From assembly GCA_003222835.1 (NCBI GenBank), contig QHXE01000233.1:1-19823 (forward strand): 19,823 nucleotides of DNA. Direction: 5' to 3'. The notes under the pieces were generated by a model that saw only the letters and a list, made by a program, of their open reading frames with translations, had not been told where the DNA came from and did not search any database. A program made the position numbers and the translations under genes. This DNA is from Acidobacteriota bacterium (GTDB lineage Bacteria; Acidobacteriota; Blastocatellia; Pyrinomonadales; Pyrinomonadaceae). How positions within the stretch are numbered: the first letter of the stretch is position 1; every line of letters starts with the position of its first letter. This document shows, piece by piece, positions 14,901 to 19,823 of the stretch.

Positions 14901-17166
14901 GCGTTTCTGCTTCCGCGGCGAATATGCGATCGATTTCCGCGTCCTGATCCGAAGTCAATGCAAGATCGGAGACTTCGAGGGCTGCGGTCATCGGTGGCGT
15001 AATCACCTGCATCGGCGATCCTTCTATCATGACGAAGTTCGTGCGGAGAATTTCGTGACGTGCGACGACCGTGTTTAGAGCGCGCTGCAACCGTTGAATG
15101 TCGAGCGCGCCGCCAATCCGAATCGCGCTGCCAACGTTGTAGGCGGAACGGTTCGGCGTTGTCTGATCCAATAGCCAGAACTGTTGTTGCGTGAATGACA
15201 GCGGCGCCGTGCCGTTACGCTCAAAGCGGGCGATTGATTGGGGCAACACTCCTTCGTTGCGCTCTTTGAGCGATTGAAGCGCTGCGGCCAGCGAACTAAC
15301 CGTGGGATTGTCGAAGAGAATACGCAACGGCGCTTCAATCAAGAGCTCGCTGCGAACCCGCGAAATGACGCGGACCGCCAGCAATGAGTGTCCGCCCAGC
15401 TCAAAGAAATTGTCGTTGACGCCGACGCGCTCAACGCGCAACACATCACCCCAGATTGCGGCGAGGCTTTTCTCGAATTCGTTTCGTGGCGCGAGATACT
15501 CGCTCGATAGTTTTATTCTCGCCTGTTGAGGATCAGGCAAAGCGAGGCGGTTAACTTTTCCATTTGGGGACAGAGGGAGGCCGTCCAGTAGGACGAATGC
15601 CGCCGGAACCAAATGCTCCGGCAATTGTTCGCTCAGAAAGTTTCGCAACTCTCCGGCGTGGGGCGCCGTTCCATTGGCGACCAGATAAGCAATCAGCTTT
15701 TTATCACCGCCGGCATCATCGCGCGCGACGACTACGCACTCGCGGACCGATGGATGTTTCGTCAGCGCCACTTCGATTTCGCCCAGCTCGATCCGAAAGC
15801 CGCGCAACTTCACTTGCTGATCGCGCCGGCCGGCAAATTCGATCTCGCCACCCTTTCGCATGCGCGCCCAGTCGCCGGTCCGATAGAGTCGCGCGCCGCT
15901 TTGTTCGCTGAACGGATGCGGAATAAATTTCTGAGCGGTGAGTTTCGGATGATTCAGGTAACCGCGACCGATACCGGCCCCACCGATGTATAACTCGCCG
16001 GCTTCGCCGACATCACAGAGGCGCTGTTGTTCATCGAGGACGTAAATCTCAGTGTTGGCGATCGGCGTTCCGATGGGAATTATTTCAATGTTCTCGTCGA
16101 CCTGCTCCGGAATGCGATACAAACAAACGATGCCCGCGGTCTCAGTCTGTCCAAACATGTGCACATGCCGAGCCGAATGCTGAAACTGTCTCATCCAAGT
16201 TTGCGGAATGTCGGATAACAAAGGCTCGCTGGCCGAAAGGATCAGACGCAGTCGATTGTCGAGCAGGCGGGTGCGCTCTTCGTTGCCGAGACTTGCCAGG
16301 ATAGTCGTGCAGTGGCGCCAAAACGACGGCACGGCATCCATCACGGTTACGCCGCTCTTCTTAATCGTCGTGAACAGCGCCAGCGGATCTTTTCGGTGCT
16401 CCGAATTCGCGATCACTACGCCGGCGCCTTGCGACAGCGGCAACATCAATTGGCGCCGCGACGACGAAAAAGCCATCGAGGCGGTGTGTAGATAAAGATC
16501 GTCGGGATTGATTTTCAGCTCGTGATTGAGCGCAAGTAGATAATTTGACAGATTCCCGTGCGTGATCATTGCGCCCTTGGGACGGCCCGTCGATCCTGAC
16601 GTGTAAATCACGTAAGCAAGATCATCCGGCGATGGTCCATCGGAAAGATTCGTTCCGGATTCTTTTGAAATCGCGGACCGGTGCCGATCGAGCAGAACTG
16701 TTGGAGTTTCGCTTGCCGAAAACAGATTTATGAAATTTGATCTCGTCAACAGGAGCCTTGGCTGCGCATCCGCAAGCATGAAAGCCAAGCGCTCACTCGG
16801 GTATTCCGGGTCCAGAGGTAAGTAGGCGCCGCCGGCTTTTAGGATTCCGAGAATACCTATCGCCATCTCAAGCGAGCGATCGATGCAAATCCCAACCAGC
16901 GATTCGGCTCCCACCCCCAAAGCCCGCAAATGGCGCGCGAGCCGATTTGCGCGCACATTCAAGTCCTCAAACGTCAGTGTCTCACCATCGCAGGAGAGGG
17001 CAGTCCTATTCGGATTGTGAGCGGCTTTCTCTTCGAACAAGCGCGGGAATGGCCGTTCGCTAAAGTGAGCCATCCGTGGGCCCCGAAGTTGGGCCGACGA
17101 AGCGGATAGGACGTCAGGAATGTTCTTGGGCGCGAGACTGGATGTCTCGATCTTTGGGTTGGACAT
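11953..17166 (-). CDS. Nonribosomal peptide synthetase, loading plus extension module A-T-C-A-T
   Basis: About 1737 residues from the ATG at 17164-17166. A GTG 12 bases up is an alternative, and neither has a clear ribosome-binding site. Domain A1 (about 40-545) has YTSGSTGRPKG, YRTGDW and the A10 Lys (SPNGKVNRLALP). Its A4 region reads MAFSSSRRQLM where a normal domain has SFDxSxxE, and A5 reads MFGQTETAG instead of YGPTE. Carrier T1 has FELGGHSLLAV (Ser594). The condensation domain (about 655-1090) has HHIICDG and is LCL-like. Domain A2 (about 1110-1610) is conventional, with pocket residues read as DLEDVITIAK, for which I know no match. Carrier T2 has FDLGGHSLLAA (Ser1658). The C-terminal helix (ELARLIDELANLSEEEAQAC) looks like a docking tail for the next subunit. 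There is no TE, so the chain must pass on, most simply to the C-A-T-TE protein at 6257-10423. Confidence 0.95.
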   Translation of the reverse strand: MSNPKIETSSLAPKNIPDVLSASSAQLRGPRMAHFSERPFPRLFEEKAAHNPNRTALSCDGETLTFEDLNVRANRLARHLRALGVGAESLVGICIDRSLEMAIGILGILKAGGAYLPLDPEYPSERLAFMLADAQPRLLLTRSNFINLFSASETPTVLLDRHRSAISKESGTNLSDGPSPDDLAYVIYTSGSTGRPKGAMITHGNLSNYLLALNHELKINPDDLYLHTASMAFSSSRRQLMLPLSQGAGVVIANSEHRKDPLALFTTIKKSGVTVMDAVPSFWRHCTTILASLGNEERTRLLDNRLRLILSASEPLLSDIPQTWMRQFQHSARHVHMFGQTETAGIVCLYRIPEQVDENIEIIPIGTPIANTEIYVLDEQQRLCDVGEAGELYIGGAGIGRGYLNHPKLTAQKFIPHPFSEQSGARLYRTGDWARMRKGGEIEFAGRRDQQVKLRGFRIELGEIEVALTKHPSVRECVVVARDDAGGDKKLIAYLVANGTAPHAGELRNFLSEQLPEHLVPAAFVLLDGLPLSPNGKVNRLALPDPQQARIKLSSEYLAPRNEFEKSLAAIWGDVLRVERVGVNDNFFELGGHSLLAVRVISRVRSELLIEAPLRILFDNPTVSSLAAALQSLKERNEGVLPQSIARFERNGTAPLSFTQQQFWLLDQTTPNRSAYNVGSAIRIGGALDIQRLQRALNTVVARHEILRTNFVMIEGSPMQVITPPMTAALEVSDLALTSDQDAEIDRIFAAEAETPFDLNHGPLLRTKLLKLSTTEHVLLITIHHIICDGWSIGLLLREIAALYQGDDDNAAIPQLPIQYADFALWQRRRLQGETLEQQLDYWKQKLANAPATLDLPTDFPRPETGNMSGARISATVPRALTNSLKELSQSEGGTLFITLLAAFQTLLFRYSGQEDIVIGSPVAGRTMLETEDLIGAFVNTLVFRGDMVGNPTFREFLGRVRETVLGAFSNQDVPFEKLVEELNPERNINRSPLFQVMFALQNTPAPDLAVEGLTVSPVKLNTATSKFDLSLEVEDESDRLCLSFEYATDLFAPATVERMLGHFQNLLASVAADPAQRLGDLPLLSDAERHQLLVEWNDKRTEFPEASCIHDLFEAQVARTPDAVAAEFHNEQLTYRELNSRANRLANYLRKQGVGPEVLVGVSVERSFEMLVSILSVLKAGGAYVPLDPNYPQNLIAFMVEDAALSVVITQKHLAKDIPGDATMICIDEDWEMIARESAENLTVPMTSSNVALVIYTSGSTGNPKGVMLEHRSLVNFIMAAKSAYEIEVGDRILQFGSLSFDLSAEEIYLALTCGGTIVLRTDEMISSAKDFLRLCEEWNLSILDLPTAYWHELTDALSGQNLTLPQSVRLVIIGGEKAASDRVGAWKKIVGDHVRLLNTYGPTETTIAVTACDLGAHAPGITPRVIPIGRPMANTKLYVLDPGLRPVPMGIPGQLHIGGPGVARGYLNRPDLTSEKFIANPFSDDPGARLYQTGDVVRYQADGNIEFLGRVDNQIKIRGFRVELEEIEQALRSHDDVDDCVVVLREDDDKRLVAYVVWVPGSRAITSELRNFLKSKLPSYMVPAAFEVIDVLPLMPNGKTDRRALPEPHPTRPEADESFVPPRTPLETLLADAWRDVLKIDQIGIDENFFDLGGHSLLAARVVSKVRSVLDVELGMVDVFQAPTISGLAEMLCPRVAQKQSQSELARLIDELANLSEEEAQACLDRELWIDEAAA

Positions 17167-17216
17167 GTCTGGCAGCACTCTGAAGTTTCTTGAGTCACCT
17201 AGGGCGGGGTGACGCG

Positions 17217-18140
17217 TTATCTTTTGGCTATTTCAGAATTCTCCTTGCTGATTTCGATGATGGCGCCAACTTTTCGCTTCAGGTCAGTCTGAACCGAGAG
17301 ATAGATGTTTCCCTCGTCGTCGAGCGTTACGCCCTGAACGTTCTTCAGTTGCCCGCCAAATGCCGCGATAGTTTTCAGTTCTTCGTTGGGTGTGTAAACG
17401 TAAAGCTTATTGTTGTGGCTGTCGGTGATGTAAAGCGAACCCTTCGAGTAGAAGATTGTCTCCGGCGAAAAGGAATCTTTTCGATCGACAACGCGATGCA
17501 GTTTCTTTTCACCGTCCAGCAAATAGAGCACATCGTCTTCGTTGTCCGCGATGTAGAGATTGCCGCGATCGTCAAAGACCATGCTCTCAGGCTTGGTAAT
17601 CCCGTATTCTTTTCCCAGAAACTCAGAAACCTGGCCATCGCGCGTGACGCGGAACACTTCATGTTGCTCGCCATCGCCAACCAAAAGCGATCCATCGGGG
17701 GTGAGCGCGATGCCTTCAGTCGAAATTAAACCTTTGTCTTTGCCGGCCACGAGTCGCGGCGTGCCATTGGCGGTAAATTCCCAAAGGCCACCCGCATCGT
17801 CATCGGTGAAAAAAATGTTGTCTTGAGAGTCGATTACCAGATCTTCGGGAGACCGAGTTCCAAAGCGCGAATCGATCAGCGTCCTCAAGCCATCCTGTTT
17901 GCTCCAGGATTCGAGCGCGACGCCGCCCTCGTCGGCCAGGTACAGCTTTCCTTTGTGCCATAGCAGCCCGTCAGGTGATCCGAATTTGATCTTATTGTTA
18001 TTCGCAAACAAGGTCGCCTTGTACGACTCGTCCGTCATGACGACCAGACCTTCCTTCTGAATCTTGCAGGAAGTCAGAAAGACGAGAGCGCCGGCAATGA
18101 TGGCAGTGCCTATTAGCTTCATAGAATTACTTCGCTTCAC
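17217..18140 (-). CDS. Lipoprotein with an NHL/SMP-30-like beta-propeller
   Basis: 307 residues from the GTG at 18138-18140, chosen because AAGGAG stands 4 bases upstream. The ATG at 18120-18122 is the alternative and has no ribosome-binding site. Either start leaves a lipoprotein signal peptide with lipobox LTSC (Cys25), so the protein should be lipid-anchored in the envelope. The rest is a run of about six blades with NHL/SMP-30-style units: SPDGLLWHKGKLYLADEGG, SPEDLVIDSQDNIFFTDDD, STEGIALTPDGSLLVGDG, KPESMVFDDRGNLYIADN, SPETIFYSKGSLYITDSH and VQGVTLDDEGNIYLSVQ. Such propellers bind ligands or act as lactonases, but no catalytic set can be assigned. The gene is coupled to the PAP2 gene ahead of it, and its stop lies about 50 bases before the NRPS start, so the three probably share a transcript. 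Its role in the pathway is unknown. Confidence 0.88.
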   Translation of the reverse strand: MKRSNSMKLIGTAIIAGALVFLTSCKIQKEGLVVMTDESYKATLFANNNKIKFGSPDGLLWHKGKLYLADEGGVALESWSKQDGLRTLIDSRFGTRSPEDLVIDSQDNIFFTDDDAGGLWEFTANGTPRLVAGKDKGLISTEGIALTPDGSLLVGDGEQHEVFRVTRDGQVSEFLGKEYGITKPESMVFDDRGNLYIADNEDDVLYLLDGEKKLHRVVDRKDSFSPETIFYSKGSLYITDSHNNKLYVYTPNEELKTIAAFGGQLKNVQGVTLDDEGNIYLSVQTDLKRKVGAIIEISKENSEIAKR

Positions 18141-18144
18141 GATG

Positions 18145-18150
18145 CTCCTT
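18145..18150 (-). promoter_or_regulatory. Shine-Dalgarno AAGGAG overlapping the PAP2 stop codon
   Basis: The TAA of the PAP2 gene (18149-18151) supplies the AA of AAGGAG. The GTG of the lipoprotein gene follows 4 bases later. Ribosomes ending PAP2 can restart directly, which implies translational coupling. This site also decides the GTG over the downstream ATG. Confidence 0.7.
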
Positions 18151-19036
18151 AACTGATTCCGAACAGCACGTGCCTCCGCATTGCCGCCAGCAATCCGAGA
18201 AACGCTCTGACGTGGATCATTGTGCTGGAGACTTCGAAAGCTACGGCGAAGATGAGTGCGCTCGACAGCGCGCTGTAGCTCACGGTTAAGCCAGCGAGTT
18301 TGTCGAGCCAAACACTAAACCTCTTTCTGAGGGCGTACTGGATGATCGAAACTTCGGCAATCGCAACCCCGGCGCCGGCGGCAATGTCCAGCGGCGTGTG
18401 CTGTGCGCCAATCATCTTGCCCATTAGGATTACCAGGATGGTCCAGCCGAGTGCGATCAATCCCAGCCGGCGCGACGCCAGCCAGATGCCGAGCGAGATC
18501 GCGATGAAAAAACCGGCGTGGTCGCTGGGAAACGATCCCAGATCGTTGGTTTCGACGTAGCCGTTTAGCAGAGCGCGATAATCCTTCTGGCTGTTTGCAT
18601 CCAAAGGCACACGCACCGGCATGCGCTTCATCTCGACGAGTTGATCTCCTTCGAGCCGATAGATCTTGCGCGACTGAATCTCCGGCCTGGGAAGAAAAAT
18701 GGTGTGTGACAGGACTTTCGTGGTCGCGATCACACAGACCGAAGCCAACAACCCGACAATCAGAATCTTGCGGCGCGTGGTGGTTCCATTAGTTGTTTTT
18801 CCGCCATACCAGGCAGCCAGAAAGCAACAACCAATCACGCCGGCCTTCGCCAGATCGTTGTCCTGAAAAAACGCGACCGTGCTGTCGAACAACCAAGATC
18901 GCCCCGCCAGGCCATTAATGCCCAGCAGAAGCCGATCGTTTAAGTTCGTCAGCGTCGTCACGAGCGAAGCGAAAACCGATGAAACAATAATTGCGCCGAC
19001 CAATTCGTTTGCCTCCCAAATCAATTCAACTCTCAT
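18149..19036 (-). CDS. PAP2-superfamily integral membrane phosphatase
   Basis: About 295 residues from the ATG at 19034-19036. A TTG at 19001-19003 has GGGAGG 8 bases upstream and is a serious alternative start. A TTG at 19051 is less likely. Active-site motifs of the PAP2 (phosphatidic acid phosphatase type 2) superfamily are present. K107 leads to R117-P118 (LPRP), with a spacer longer than the usual six residues. PSDH lies at 170-173. GKMIGAQHTPLD (206-217) keeps the His and Asp, but Lys stands where the family normally has Arg. Several hydrophobic helices surround these motifs, and about 70 hydrophobic residues follow the last motif. The family removes phosphate from lipid phosphates such as undecaprenyl pyrophosphate. 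The gene is the first of the minus-strand run leading to the NRPS genes, so a link to product maturation or resistance is possible but unproven. Confidence 0.85.
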   Translation of the reverse strand: MRVELIWEANELVGAIIVSSVFASLVTTLTNLNDRLLLGINGLAGRSWLFDSTVAFFQDNDLAKAGVIGCCFLAAWYGGKTTNGTTTRRKILIVGLLASVCVIATTKVLSHTIFLPRPEIQSRKIYRLEGDQLVEMKRMPVRVPLDANSQKDYRALLNGYVETNDLGSFPSDHAGFFIAISLGIWLASRRLGLIALGWTILVILMGKMIGAQHTPLDIAAGAGVAIAEVSIIQYALRKRFSVWLDKLAGLTVSYSALSSALIFAVAFEVSSTMIHVRAFLGLLAAMRRHVLFGIS

Positions 19037-19247
19037 GAGATAAAGGTTCAAAACGCCAAACTTGCCAGAAATCTAAGCGGACGCAATGTCCTGATCCCAA
19101 CCAGGTTGAGATCGAACTTGGATGACCATGGCCTTCGACTCCACTACGCTCAAATTAGTGCCCGGGGAGCACGGAACCTGCTTGCTATTAATCATTTAAC
19201 CCTGCGGGAGGTTTTTCAGGTCCAGCGACTCCGGAGGACCGATTCAC
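19037..19247. promoter_or_regulatory. Divergent intergenic region, probable promoters for both NRPS-locus arms
   Basis: These 211 bases separate the minus-strand PAP2 gene from the plus-strand NRPS gene, so promoters for both must lie here unless transcripts start further in. An AT-rich patch (TTGCTATTAATCATTTAA, about 19182-19199) is a candidate core promoter region. I see no clear consensus hexamers and no strong inverted repeat. Confidence 0.4.
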
Positions 19248-19823
19248 ATGTCCGCTTCAATCGCGCGCCACTGTTCTTACGAAATCCATCCGCCTTCAAA
19301 GTCCGAGGAAGAGATGTCTCCCGCCCTGACCAGGCAGACAGTTTCCTTAACGCGGAACGTCGCTGAGTTGGTCGCCGCACACGCAGCGGCAGCGCCAAAG
19401 GCGATTGCCATTACTGACGATGGCAGAGTGATGACCTATGGCGAACTGGATGAACGTGCGAACCGGCTGGCCAATTATCTCATTGAGCTCGGCGTCGGAC
19501 CGGAAGCCATTGTGGGACTTTGTCTGGATCGTTCCCTGCTGTCGGTCGTGAGCGCCCTCGCAGTTCTTAAAAGCGGCGGAGCCTTCCTCCCGCTCGATCC
19601 GGCCTATCCGATCGAGCGACTGCTCTTCATGCTGAACGATGCCCAGCCGAGCGTGGTAATAACTCTTGACGCAGATGCAAAGAACATCTCGCGCGGTCGA
19701 TGGAAGGTTCTTAGTATCGATGGTAATGAAACCTATGAGAATTATTCCGCCGACGTACCCGCTACCACATTCAGCAGCGAGCAACTGGCTTATGTCATCT
19801 ATACGTCCGGGTCAACCGGACAA
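19248..19823 (+). CDS. NRPS gene starting with an adenylation domain, N-terminal fragment (runs off right edge)
   Basis: 192 residues are visible from the ATG at 19248-19250, which has GGAGG 10 bases upstream. The in-frame ATG at 19314-19316 (GAGG 5 bases upstream) is equally plausible and would leave 170 residues. No stop is met before the window ends. The visible part is the front of an AMP-binding/adenylation domain: NVAELVAAHAAAAPKAIAI, then TYGELDERANRLANYL, then LKSGGAFLPLDPAYP (A2), and at the very end LAYVIYTSGSTG (A3, the P-loop). The substrate-pocket residues lie beyond the edge. Because the protein starts with an A domain, it is a loading module or a stand-alone ligase. It is divergent from the PAP2-lipoprotein-NRPS run and probably belongs to the same locus. 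Confidence 0.88.
   Translation, partial: MSASIARHCSYEIHPPSKSEEEMSPALTRQTVSLTRNVAELVAAHAAAAPKAIAITDDGRVMTYGELDERANRLANYLIELGVGPEAIVGLCLDRSLLSVVSALAVLKSGGAFLPLDPAYPIERLLFMLNDAQPSVVITLDADAKNISRGRWKVLSIDGNETYENYSADVPATTFSSEQLAYVIYTSGSTGQ

Noticed and set aside
11953..17166. Reading the first A domain as a fatty-acyl-AMP ligase.
   Set aside because: It keeps NRPS-type motifs (YTSGSTGRPKG, YRTGDW, LRGFRIELGEIE) and is followed directly by a carrier and an LCL-like C domain. It is a variant NRPS A domain, not an FAAL.
10448..17201. The 8-mer GTCACCTA occurs upstream of both NRPS genes (10448-10455 and 17194-17201).
   Set aside because: Two leaders of this length share an 8-mer by chance often enough, and the distances to the start codons differ (25 versus 28 bases from the ATG). 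I do not claim a shared operator.

Overview
The window looks like a piece of a soil-type Acidobacteriota chromosome (inference). The VWA protein at 481-1737 has the layout of the secreted VWFA family that is expanded in Acidobacteriota. Secreted Ig-like repeat proteins, GC-moderate DNA and large NRPS genes also fit. No rRNA, tRNA, CRISPR array, transposase or integrase is visible.

Left third (1-6087), all genes on the minus strand: the N-terminus of an OPT-family oligopeptide transporter runs off the left edge. Four genes for exported proteins follow, each starting with a signal peptide: a VWA-domain protein, a protein ending in a LecA-like carbohydrate-binding domain, a small protein of unknown function, and a 721-residue protein with duplicated Ig-like/jelly-roll units. 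The gaps between several of these genes hold degenerate copies of an inverted-repeat family with core CCTCTCCC/GGGAGAGG (about 376-435, 1961-2101 and 3793-3907), resembling REP-type extragenic palindromes.

Right two thirds (6257-19823) are a nonribosomal peptide biosynthetic locus. On the minus strand, in transcription order, are a PAP2-superfamily membrane phosphatase (18149-19036), a beta-propeller lipoprotein whose ribosome-binding site overlaps the PAP2 stop codon, a two-module NRPS (A-T-C-A-T, 11953-17166), a membrane diiron desaturase-like enzyme (10669-11685), and a terminating NRPS (C-A-T-TE, 6257-10423). On the plus strand, diverging from PAP2 across about 210 bp, a further gene starting with an adenylation domain begins and runs off the right edge just after the A3 motif.

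How the genes may work together (inference): the first A domain of the 11953-17166 NRPS loads a starter. It lacks the Asp that holds the alpha-amino group of ordinary amino acids, so the starter may be a keto, hydroxy, aryl or other carboxylic acid. The second module adds a residue whose pocket carries two acidic positions, and the terminal module has a valine-type signature and releases the product through its thioesterase. The desaturase gene between the two NRPS genes is a candidate tailoring enzyme. There is no epimerisation domain, MbtH-like protein, phosphopantetheinyl transferase or dedicated exporter in the window. The right-edge gene may add further modules, so the product cannot be fixed from this window.
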